A DNA stretch of 59,967 nt from DASTHG01 sp041498155 (lineage in GTDB: Bacteria > Gemmatimonadota > Gemmatimonadetes > Gemmatimonadales > GWC2-71-9), in contig JBGQHV010000002.1 of the NCBI GenBank assembly GCA_041498155.1, forward strand, positions 1-59,967, written 5' to 3'. This document shows, piece after piece, positions 53,610 to 59,967 of the stretch (position 1 is its first letter; every line of letters starts with the position of its first letter). Below the pieces are notes generated by a model. The model was not told the DNA's origin and ran no database searches. It worked only from the letters and a program-made list of their open reading frames with translations. The translations under genes and the position numbers were made by a program.

Positions 53610-54155
53610 ATGAGACACGGATTCGATTGGAACGGCTTTGCCTTCGGGTTTGGACCCCGAGGGTTCGCGACGGGCATGGGGCCGCGACATCGCCGCCGCC
53701 GGCAGTGGTTCGAGTCGGGAGACATGAAATACGTGATCCTGAAGCTGCTGCGCGACAAGCCGCGCCACGGCTACGAAGTGATGAAGGAGCTCGAGGAGCA
53801 GATGCACGGGTGCTATTCGCCTTCGCCGGGTACCGTCTATCCCACGCTGCAATGGCTCGAGGACGAGAGTCTGGTGCGCTCGCGGGACGCGGACGGCAAG
53901 AAGGTCTACGAAATCACCGACGCCGGGATCAAGTTCCTGGAGGAGCACAAGGACGTGGTGAGCGACATCTTCGATCGCGTGGCGGAAACCGTCGAGGAGG
54001 CCCTCGGCGGCTCGATGGCCGAAATCAACCAGGGCGTGGCCCGGCTGATGAAATCGGTGTACCGTCACGGCTGGCGTGGCGGCGACGAAGCCCGTCACAA
54101 GATCGCCGAGATCCTCGCGAAGGCCGCGAAGGAGATCGAGGAGGCACTCGCATGA
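53610..54155 (+). CDS. PadR-family transcriptional regulator
   Basis: A 181-residue DNA-binding protein. A Gly/Arg/Phe-rich N-terminal tail (1-36) precedes the winged helix (about 37-110) with MKYVILKLLRDKPRHGYEV and SPGTVYPTLQWLED, and a helical dimerisation part (GGSMAEINQGVARL). PadR proteins usually repress transporter genes and respond to phenolics or drugs. It heads an operon with a DUF1707 protein and an ABC-2 transporter, so it probably controls drug or lipid export. A GGAGG Shine-Dalgarno precedes the ATG. ATGA overlap with the next gene. Confidence 0.92.
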   Translation: MRHGFDWNGFAFGFGPRGFATGMGPRHRRRRQWFESGDMKYVILKLLRDKPRHGYEVMKELEEQMHGCYSPSPGTVYPTLQWLEDESLVRSRDADGKKVYEITDAGIKFLEEHKDVVSDIFDRVAETVEEALGGSMAEINQGVARLMKSVYRHGWRGGDEARHKIAEILAKAAKEIEEALA

Positions 54156-54607
54156 ACGCCGCACCGATTCGCGCCTCGGACGCCGAGCGCGAGGACGTCA
54201 CCCGTCTGCTGCAGCGGGCCGTGGCCGAAGGGCGGCTCACCCCCGAAGAGGCCGGCGAGCGGCTGGCCACCGCGAGCGCCGCCCGCTATCGCGAGGACCT
54301 GGGGCGGTTGGTCGAGGATCTGCCGGAGAGCCCGGAGCCGGTGCTACCCGATCGCCGCGGTGCGATCTGGTTCGGGGTCGCGGCGCGCGTGACGCGGGGG
54401 CTCGTATTCGCGGCACTCGCCTTGGCGTTCTTTTCCTTCTGGGGAGTCCGGATGTTCTTTCCTTTCTGGATCTTCGGCCTGATGGCGCTGGGGATCGCCG
54501 CCCGGGTCGGTCGGCGGTACCGGCGTCGCGCGGTTCGGTGGCACGCGTGGCGATGGGGGGGGGCCGCCGAGCCTCGGTGGCTCGGGCCGTCGGGCCGGCC
54601 GTGGTGA
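54152..54607 (+). CDS. DUF1707 domain protein with two membrane helices
   Basis: A 151-residue protein. Residues 4-55 match DUF1707 (IRASDAEREDVTRLLQRAV, then LTPEEAGERLATASAARY), a short helical module. A membrane segment pair (about 84-102 and 105-120) follows, then a basic C-terminus. The function is unknown. It is joined by overlaps both to the PadR gene and to the ABC ATPase, so it belongs to that transporter system. A run of nine G at 54555-54563 lies in its 3' part. Confidence 0.8.
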   Translation: MNAAPIRASDAEREDVTRLLQRAVAEGRLTPEEAGERLATASAARYREDLGRLVEDLPESPEPVLPDRRGAIWFGVAARVTRGLVFAALALAFFSFWGVRMFFPFWIFGLMALGIAARVGRRYRRRAVRWHAWRWGGAAEPRWLGPSGRPW

Positions 54608-55590
54608 CGGCGCCGCCCGCCATCGAAACGCGGGCGCTGCGCAAAGTCTACAAGACGCCGTCACCGGGGATGCCCCAACGCGGGGTCAGCGGGCCCGTCG
54701 AGATCATCGCCCTCGACGGGCTCGATCTGCAGGTAGGAGCGGGCGAGTTCTTCGGTCTCCTGGGACCGAACGGCGCCGGCAAGACCACGACCATCGGCAT
54801 CCTGACGACCCGCGTGAAAGCGACCTCCGGAACCGCCCTGGTCGCCGGCGTGGACGTCGTGACCGACGGGGTCGCCGTGAAGCAGCGCATCGGCGTCGTG
54901 CCGCAGCGGCCCAACCCCGACCGCAGTCTCATCGTGATCGAGAACCTGGTGTTCCACGCCGCCTACTTCGGCATGCCCAAGGCCGAGGCGATTCGCAAAG
55001 CGCAGGGGCTGCTGGACATGATGGGCATCGGCGACCGGGGTGCGGCGAAGGTCGATCAGCTGTCGGGCGGTCAGCAGCAGCGCCTCATGATCGCCCGCGC
55101 GCTGATTCACGACCCCGAGATCCTGTTCCTCGATGAGCCGACGGTGGGCCTCGATCCCCAGGCGCGCCTGGACTTGTGGGAGCTGCTGCGCCAGATGCAC
55201 GGCGAAGGGCGCACCATCGTGATGACCACCCACTACATGGAAGAGGCCGACCGCCTGTGTGAGCGCATCGCGATCGTGGATCGCGGCCGCCTGCTGGCGT
55301 GCGACTCGCCCCGCTCGCTCAAGGCGCAGGCGCCCGGAGGCACACGCATCGAGCTGACGCTCGACGGGGATGCCGCGGCCGCCGCGGAGCAGGCCCGCGG
55401 TCAGGCCGGCCTGCTGCGGGTGGACGTCCAGGGGGCCGTGCTCTCGGCCTACGCCGAGCGCCCTGGCGAGGTGCTCGCACCGCTCATCCGCACCGCCGAG
55501 GCCGCGGGCCGGGCCGTGCGCGACATCCACCTCGCTCCGCCGAGCCTCGAAACGCTGTTCATTTCCCTCACCGGGAGAAAGCTCACATGA
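54604..55590 (+). CDS. ABC transporter ATP-binding protein (DrrA/CcmA-like)
   Basis: A 328-residue cytosolic ATPase starting at GTG 54604 (GTGA overlap). Walker A GPNGAGKTT, signature LSGGQQQR, Walker B ILFLDEPT and the switch His in TTHYMEEAD are all present. A C-terminal extension of about 80 residues follows, like antibiotic or lipid exporters. It pairs with the ABC-2 permease coded directly downstream. The substrate is not known. PadR control suggests a response to small toxic molecules. Confidence 0.94.
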   Translation: MTAPPAIETRALRKVYKTPSPGMPQRGVSGPVEIIALDGLDLQVGAGEFFGLLGPNGAGKTTTIGILTTRVKATSGTALVAGVDVVTDGVAVKQRIGVVPQRPNPDRSLIVIENLVFHAAYFGMPKAEAIRKAQGLLDMMGIGDRGAAKVDQLSGGQQQRLMIARALIHDPEILFLDEPTVGLDPQARLDLWELLRQMHGEGRTIVMTTHYMEEADRLCERIAIVDRGRLLACDSPRSLKAQAPGGTRIELTLDGDAAAAAEQARGQAGLLRVDVQGAVLSAYAERPGEVLAPLIRTAEAAGRAVRDIHLAPPSLETLFISLTGRKLT

Positions 55591-56381
55591 GGCCGTCGCG
55601 ACCCCCGGTGCCGGCGTCCCGGGTGTTTCTGGCGCTCCTGGCGCGCGACCTGCGCGTCGCCCGCCGGGAGATCGTGTCGTTCCTCGTGCGCAGCACCCTG
55701 CAGCCGCTGCTGTTCGTCGTGGTCTTCGGCTATCTGCTCCCCAAGATGGGGTTCGTGCAGCGCGGCTACGGCGCCGCTCTCCTGCCGGGGATCCTCGGCA
55801 TCTCCCTCGCGCTCTCGAGCCTCCAGTCGGTCGCGCTGCCGATGATGGCGGACTTCGGCTGGACCAGGGAAATCGAAGATCGTCTGCTGGCGCCCGCCCC
55901 GATCCGGCTCGTCGCCGCGGAAAAGGTCGTCGCGGGGGTGATCCAGGGTCTCGTGGCCGCGTTGTTCGTGCTGCCGGTGGCGCGGCTCATCATGGGACCG
56001 ATCGACGCCTTGACCCTCGCCCACGTCGGGACGCTGCTCGGTATCACGCTGCTGGGCGCCCTGGCGTTCTCGACCCTGGGCCTGTGGATGGGCACCGGCA
56101 TCCCGCCCCAGCAGATCGGCCTGATGTTCAGCGTGATCGTGGCGCCGATGATCTTCTTCGGCTGCGCATACTACCCGTGGCAGGGACTCTCGGCGGTGCC
56201 GGTGGTCAAGTACGCGGTGCTCGTCAATCCACTGGTGTACGTGTCGGAGGGGATGCGGGGCGCGCTCACCCCGGCGTTGCCGCACATGCCGTGGGAGCTC
56301 GTGGTGGTCGCGCTGGTCGTCATGTCCGGCGTGCTCTGGACGGCCGGGATTCGCACCTTCGAGCGCCGGGCGGTGAGCTGA
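55587..56381 (+). CDS. ABC-2 type transporter permease
   Basis: A 264-residue inner-membrane protein with six predicted helices (for example LLFVVVFGYLLP, GILGISLALSS, GVIQGLVAALFVLPVA, GITLLGALAFSTLG, ending VVALVVMSGVLWTAG). It has the ABC-2 family's RLLAPAPIRL cytoplasmic segment. It forms the channel with the preceding ATPase to export drugs, lipids or glycans. ATGA overlap with the ATPase gene. It is followed by a 13-nt gap to the CutC-like gene. Confidence 0.93.
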   Translation: MRPSRPPVPASRVFLALLARDLRVARREIVSFLVRSTLQPLLFVVVFGYLLPKMGFVQRGYGAALLPGILGISLALSSLQSVALPMMADFGWTREIEDRLLAPAPIRLVAAEKVVAGVIQGLVAALFVLPVARLIMGPIDALTLAHVGTLLGITLLGALAFSTLGLWMGTGIPPQQIGLMFSVIVAPMIFFGCAYYPWQGLSAVPVVKYAVLVNPLVYVSEGMRGALTPALPHMPWELVVVALVVMSGVLWTAGIRTFERRAVS

Positions 56382-56394
56382 CCGAAGCGCTATC

Positions 56395-57159
56395 TTGGCG
56401 CGCGTGATCCTCGAAGCGTGCGTCGACTCGGTGGAATCGGCGCTCGCCGCCCAGGCGGGAGGCGCGCACCGGATCGAGCTGTGTGAGGACCTGCTCGAAG
56501 GGGGGACGACCCCCAGCGCCGGCATGATCGAGGTGTGCCGGGAGCGGCTGCAGATCCCCGTCCACGTCCTGATTCGTCCCCGCGGCGGGGATTTCGTCTA
56601 TTCCGACGTCGAAATCGAAGTGATGCAGCGCGACATCGCGCTTGCCCGGCGCCTGGGCGCCCGGGGCGTGGTGTACGGGGCGCTGCATCCCGATGGGAGC
56701 GTGGATGTCGAGCGCACCAAGTCGTTGCTGGGCGTGTCGCGGCCGCTGTCGGTCACCTTCCACCGGGCATTCGACTTCACCCCCGATGCCGACGCGGCGC
56801 TCGACACCCTGATCGGGCTCGGCATCGACCGCGTCCTGACGTCGGGGCAGGCGCCCACTGCCGTCGAAGGCACGCGCACCCTCGCGCGCCTGGTGACGCG
56901 GGGGGCGGGGCGGATCCGCATCATGGCGGGCGGGGGCCTGACCGAAGAGAACCTCGCGGGCGTCGTGTCGAGCACTGGGGTCCCGGAGGTGCACGTGCGG
57001 GCGACCGCGCTGCTCGAGAGCCCGGCCTCGTACCGGCCCCGCCATCTCTCGCTCCTGAAGCAGCCGCTGCCCAACGAGTTCGACCGCGCCGTGACCGACC
57101 CGGAGCGTATTCGGCGGCTCTCGGGAATCCTCGGGAAAATCGACTCCGCCAATCCCTGA
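56395..57159 (+). CDS. cutC: CutC family protein
   Basis: A 254-residue cytosolic TIM-barrel protein. Family motifs: LEACVDSVESALAAQAGGAHRIELCEDL (shown here as EACVDS and GAHRIELCEDL), VLIRPRGGDFVYS, and FHRAFDFTPD. Described as copper homeostasis protein in E. coli, though the copper role of the family is disputed. The start is TTG 56395 or, more likely for a leaderless message, GTG 56404: TATCTT ends 7 nt before that GTG. Its stop (57159) is 10 nt before the CTG start of the ligase gene. Confidence 0.9.
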   Translation: MARVILEACVDSVESALAAQAGGAHRIELCEDLLEGGTTPSAGMIEVCRERLQIPVHVLIRPRGGDFVYSDVEIEVMQRDIALARRLGARGVVYGALHPDGSVDVERTKSLLGVSRPLSVTFHRAFDFTPDADAALDTLIGLGIDRVLTSGQAPTAVEGTRTLARLVTRGAGRIRIMAGGGLTEENLAGVVSSTGVPEVHVRATALLESPASYRPRHLSLLKQPLPNEFDRAVTDPERIRRLSGILGKIDSANP

Positions 57160-57160
57160 C

Positions 57161-57164
57161 GGAG
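57161..57164 (+). promoter_or_regulatory. Ribosome-binding site deciding a CTG start
   Basis: GGAG, 5 nt before CTG 57170. It supports translation from CTG, the only codon that preserves the conserved N-terminus of the acyl-CoA ligase. Confidence 0.5.
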
Positions 57165-57169
57165 CGGCC

Positions 57170-58690
57170 CTGCCTCCCTGGCGCTCGGTCCACGATCTGC
57201 TGCGGGCGCGAGCCTCCACCCACGGCGCGCGCGACCTGCTGCGCTTCGAAGGTCGCCGGGCGACGTTCGCGGAGGTGGATGCCCGATCCAGCCGCCTGGC
57301 CACGGTCCTGCGGGATCGCGGCGTCCGTCCGGGCGATCGCGTCGCCATCCAGCTCCCCAATGGGATCGAATTCCCGGTTGCCTGGCTGGCGGTGGCCAAG
57401 GCCGGAGCCGTGGTCGTGCCGTTCAGCACGAAGTTGCGCGACGCGGATCGCCGGCACCTGCTCCAGGATTCCGGAGCGAGCATGGCCATCGCGGGTGTGG
57501 AGCAGGCGCCGGCGCTCGCGGCGGTGCACGACGTTCTCACCTTCGCTCCCGCCGATAGCGCGGGCGCGGCGCTCGAGCGGGACATCGCGCGCGCAGTGGA
57601 GCTGGTCGAGAGCGAGCCGGCCGACCCCGGTCGCGTGGTCACCGTGCAGTACACCTCTGGCACGACCGGCCTGCCGAAGGGGTGCCTGCTCACCCACGCG
57701 TATTGGCTCGAGCTCGCCGCCCGTATGCAGGAGGTCGCTCCGTGGGCCCCGGGTGACGTGGTGCTCACCGCGCAGCCATTCTACTACATGGACCCCATGT
57801 GGAATCTGGTGCTGTGCCTGCTGGTCGGGGTGCCGCTCGTCATTCTCCCGCGTTTCTCCGCGTCCACGTTCTGGCGCTCGGTCGTCGACCAGGGCGTGAC
57901 GTTCTTCTATTGCCTGGGAACGATGCCCACGCTCATGCTCAAGCAGCCGGTGGCCCCGGCGGTAGACCGCGGGCACCGCGTCCGGTTCGTGCTCTGCTCG
58001 GGAATCCCCCTTGACCTCCACGCCACGTTCGAGGCGCGATGGGGAGTTCCCTGGCGGGAGACCTATGGCACGACCGAGCTTGGTGTGGTGACGCTGTCAC
58101 CGCTGGACGATGTCTCGGGCGTCGGGACGGGGGATCTCGGACGCGTCGTGCCAGGCAAGGAGATCCGGGTCGACCCCACGGGCGAGCTTCTGGTACGGGG
58201 TCGCGGTCTGATGGAGGGATACTGGAACCAGCCTGAGGCCACGGCCGCCTGGCGCCGCAACGGCTGGGCGCATGCCGGGGATCTCGTGCGCCGCGACGAG
58301 GCGGGCCGCCTGCGACTGGTCGGGCGGCTCAAGGACATGATCCGCCGGGGCGGCGAGAACGTGTCGGCGGTGGAGGTCGAAATGGCGCTGTGCGCGCATC
58401 CTGGCGTGCGCGCGGCCGCCTGCGTGCCCGTGCCCGACGATGTGCGTGGTGAGGAGGTCAAGGCGTTCGTGCAGCTCGCTGCGGGTGAGACCCCGACCAC
58501 ACTTCCGCCGCGGGCGTTGCTGGAGCACGTGCGGGCGCGCCTCGCGGACTTCAAGGTGCCGCGGTACGTGGAGTATCTCGCCGAGCTGCCCATGACGCCG
58601 TCGGAGCGCGTGGCGAAGCACGAGCTGCTGGCGCGCAAGGTCGATCAGCGGCAGGGGGCCTGGGACGCGCAACGCGAGGATTGGGGGTGA
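57170..58690 (+). CDS. AMP-dependent acyl-CoA synthetase/ligase, probable CTG start
   Basis: A 506-residue ANL-superfamily enzyme: substrate plus ATP to acyl-AMP, then to acyl-CoA. The P-loop is YTSGTTGLPKG, the adenine-binding motif is ETYGTTELG, and hinge and C-terminal motifs are LVGRLKDMIRRGGENVS and the catalytic Lys in TPSERVAKHELLA. Conserved N-terminal sequence (PPWRSVHDLLRARA) extends upstream of the first standard start (GTG 57275) to a CTG at 57170 that has a GGAG 5 nt before it. The substrate is unknown; with the hydratase it suggests fatty or aromatic acid breakdown. Confidence 0.87.
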   Translation: MPPWRSVHDLLRARASTHGARDLLRFEGRRATFAEVDARSSRLATVLRDRGVRPGDRVAIQLPNGIEFPVAWLAVAKAGAVVVPFSTKLRDADRRHLLQDSGASMAIAGVEQAPALAAVHDVLTFAPADSAGAALERDIARAVELVESEPADPGRVVTVQYTSGTTGLPKGCLLTHAYWLELAARMQEVAPWAPGDVVLTAQPFYYMDPMWNLVLCLLVGVPLVILPRFSASTFWRSVVDQGVTFFYCLGTMPTLMLKQPVAPAVDRGHRVRFVLCSGIPLDLHATFEARWGVPWRETYGTTELGVVTLSPLDDVSGVGTGDLGRVVPGKEIRVDPTGELLVRGRGLMEGYWNQPEATAAWRRNGWAHAGDLVRRDEAGRLRLVGRLKDMIRRGGENVSAVEVEMALCAHPGVRAAACVPVPDDVRGEEVKAFVQLAAGETPTTLPPRALLEHVRARLADFKVPRYVEYLAELPMTPSERVAKHELLARKVDQRQGAWDAQREDWG

Positions 58691-58691
58691 C

Positions 58692-59456
58692 ATGACCGGC
58701 GACGACGTGCGGCTCGAGCGGCGCGGGGCGATATGGATCGTCACGCTATCCCGCCCGGAGGTTCTCAACGCCGTTCGGGCCGAGACAATCGATCGCCTGC
58801 TGGGTGTGCTCGCCGAGGCGGCCGCAGTCTCCGAGCTGCGAGCGCTGGTCATCACCGGCGCCGGCCGGGCGTTTTCCTCGGGGAGGGATCTCCGCGAGCT
58901 CGCCGCGAGCACCGACGATCCTGCAGGCGAGCGGCGATCCATCGAACAGCTGCAGTCGCTCACCCAGCGACTGGTTCAGCACCCCGCGATCGTGTGTGCC
59001 GCCGTCAACGGGCTCGCCGTGGGTCTGGGCGCCGAGCTGGCCGTGGCGTGCGACGTCCGTTTTGCCGCTGACTCGGCGAGCTTCTCGTTCCCGGAGGCGC
59101 AACGCGGGGTGTTCGTGACGGGCGGCGTCCTGTACTTGTTGCCGCGGCTCGTCGGGGCGGGCAGAGCCGCTCATTGGCTCATCTCCGGAGCGACGGTGAG
59201 TGCCGCGGAGGCGCTCGGGGCCGGTCTCGTCACGCAGGTTGTCCCGGGGGCGCGTCTGCTCGATGCGGTGCTCGCGTTCGCCGGCCAGGTGGCTCAGGCG
59301 GCGCCGCAGTCGATCCGCTTGTTGAAGCAGGGACTGCGCCGCGCCGGCGCGCTCGACCTGGATGGTGTGCTCGCGCTGGAGGCGGAAGGGGCTCTGACCT
59401 GTCTGGCGAGCGAGGAAGCAAGGGATCGGCTGCGGGCGTTTCTGCAAAAGAAATGA
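58692..59456 (+). CDS. Enoyl-CoA hydratase/isomerase
   Basis: A 254-residue crotonase-fold enzyme. Oxyanion-hole loops are AFSSGRDL and NGLAVGLGAELAVACD. The catalytic region PEAQRGVFVTGG keeps a Glu. It hydrates 2-enoyl-CoA, or shifts its double bond, in fatty-acid or related acyl-CoA breakdown. It follows the ligase gene after 1 nt, so the ligase probably activates the acid it uses. A strong hairpin follows. Confidence 0.92.
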   Translation: MTGDDVRLERRGAIWIVTLSRPEVLNAVRAETIDRLLGVLAEAAAVSELRALVITGAGRAFSSGRDLRELAASTDDPAGERRSIEQLQSLTQRLVQHPAIVCAAVNGLAVGLGAELAVACDVRFAADSASFSFPEAQRGVFVTGGVLYLLPRLVGAGRAAHWLISGATVSAAEALGAGLVTQVVPGARLLDAVLAFAGQVAQAAPQSIRLLKQGLRRAGALDLDGVLALEAEGALTCLASEEARDRLRAFLQKK

Positions 59457-59483
59457 CCCCCCACCGGACTCGGGCGGGGGGTC
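59455..59483. terminator. GC-rich terminator hairpin
   Basis: GACCCCCC (59455-59462) pairs with GGGGGGTC (59476-59483), with an inner CCG/CGG pair and GACT loop. It begins inside the stop codon of the hydratase gene and lies before the convergent EXORDIUM-like gene. Short T-rich GTTTGCG follows. Confidence 0.7.
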
Positions 59484-59509
59484 GTTTGCGTCGGATCGAG
59501 AGTGCCGTG

Positions 59510-59967
59510 TTACGGATACGACTGGCGGCACCCGCCCGACCCGGCGTTCACCCAGTTGCGCTGGATGAGGAAATCCTTGCCGCCGAGATTCATGTTGGCG
59601 GTGGCGCCGTTGGAGGTAGAATAGGTCGTGCCGAACGTCCAGGCGCACTTGTCCGCGTTCTCCGCGCCCTGGCGGTCGTACCAGGCGTTGAGATCGGGAT
59701 CGGTCGCCGCCTCTTCCGTCTCGTGCGCGATGGTATTGACCTCGGCGTCCGCCGCCGCGTCGTTGTTGGGGGTCCCGTTCAGGGCGGAGCAGGCGCTCGG
59801 GAATTGCCAGTTGTACGGCTGGGCCGCGTACTTCACGTCGTTACCGTTCCAGCTGAAGTGCCCGTGGTAGGCGCAGTACTGCGTGCCGAATCCGCCACCC
59901 AGGTTCACGCCCGAGCCGGTGAACACGAGGTAGACCGTGGAGGCGTCGAACGTCATGTTCCCGCTCG
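59510..59967 (-). CDS. EXORDIUM-like secreted protein, C-terminal part (partial)
   Basis: The frame is open to the right window edge, so the N-terminus is missing; the in-frame ATG at 59956 is probably internal. The visible part resembles the phosphate-induced protein 1/EXORDIUM family: VYLVFTGSGVNL, CAYHGHF, then NTIAHETEEAATDP and WYDRQGAENADKCAW. The HETEE is similar to metallopeptidase-like H-E-x-x-E. Family members are extracellular and of unclear function. Several Cys suggest disulfides and an exported protein. Convergent with the hydratase gene. Confidence 0.7.
   Translation of the reverse strand, partial: SGNMTFDASTVYLVFTGSGVNLGGGFGTQYCAYHGHFSWNGNDVKYAAQPYNWQFPSACSALNGTPNNDAAADAEVNTIAHETEEAATDPDLNAWYDRQGAENADKCAWTFGTTYSTSNGATANMNLGGKDFLIQRNWVNAGSGGCRQSYP

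Overview
The window is a G+C-rich, densely packed bacterial chromosome segment. It holds about 54 recognisable protein genes, many joined by ATGA, GTGA or TGATG stop/start overlaps. I saw no tRNA, rRNA, insertion sequence, prophage, CRISPR array or restriction and toxin genes. The gene style suggests Gemmatimonadota or a close relative in the FCB superphylum: secreted peptidases and amidohydrolases, Ig-like/TolB fusions, VIT1-ferritin, and signal peptides ending in Ala followed by Gln. That placement is an inference from style, not from a marker search.

Layout. 1-3314 (minus strand) is an operon of selD, a small conserved gene, a tandem universal stress protein, an RNase HI-like protein with altered catalytic residues, a deoxycytidylate deaminase and the 5' end of a secreted protein. 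selD carries an in-frame UGA at its active site, so it is probably a selenoprotein. 3413-8205 (minus) has an alpha/alpha-toroid protein and an operon of an NTF2-like lipoprotein, two amidohydrolase-fold lipoproteins with degraded metal ligands and a small membrane protein. 8250-15348 has a radical SAM protein, a Lys-rich histone-H1-like protein, a secreted six-hairpin glycosidase, an Ig-like/TolB fusion and a zinc-type alcohol dehydrogenase. 15629-26796 (plus) runs from gyrA through a PLP dehydratase, a REC-GAF-GGDEF protein, a soluble Ser/Thr kinase, an intact amidohydrolase, a 2-oxoacid dehydrogenase E1 alpha, an M1 peptidase and a sorbosone-type dehydrogenase.

26820-32846 has a TetR/S41-like pair, a saccharopine-dehydrogenase-like protein, a thioredoxin-fold protein, a beta-barrel and a Tat-exported Ntn asparaginase. 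32918-39589 (plus) is a metabolic run: membrane protein, GT2, nicotinate phosphoribosyltransferase, anchored protein, nicotinamidase, class V aminotransferase and serA, which together suggest NAD salvage and serine synthesis. 39649-44734 (minus) holds two tandem OmpA/TSP3 paralogues and a chemoreceptor, divergent from leuS. 47214-53398 has a ferritin/VIT1 protein, an ECF sigma/anti-sigma/PDZ operon and an M14 carboxypeptidase. 53610-59456 has a PadR/DUF1707/ABC-2 operon, cutC, an acyl-CoA ligase and an enoyl-CoA hydratase. The right edge cuts an EXORDIUM-like gene.

The observations I rate highest are: selD recoding with a hairpin directly after the UGA; eleven of eleven predicted signal peptidase I substrates with Gln at the mature N-terminus, as in the Bacteroidetes Q-rule; TAnnTT hexamers just upstream of several first genes, resembling FCB-type promoters and leaderless starts; and four enzyme-family members missing catalytic residues.
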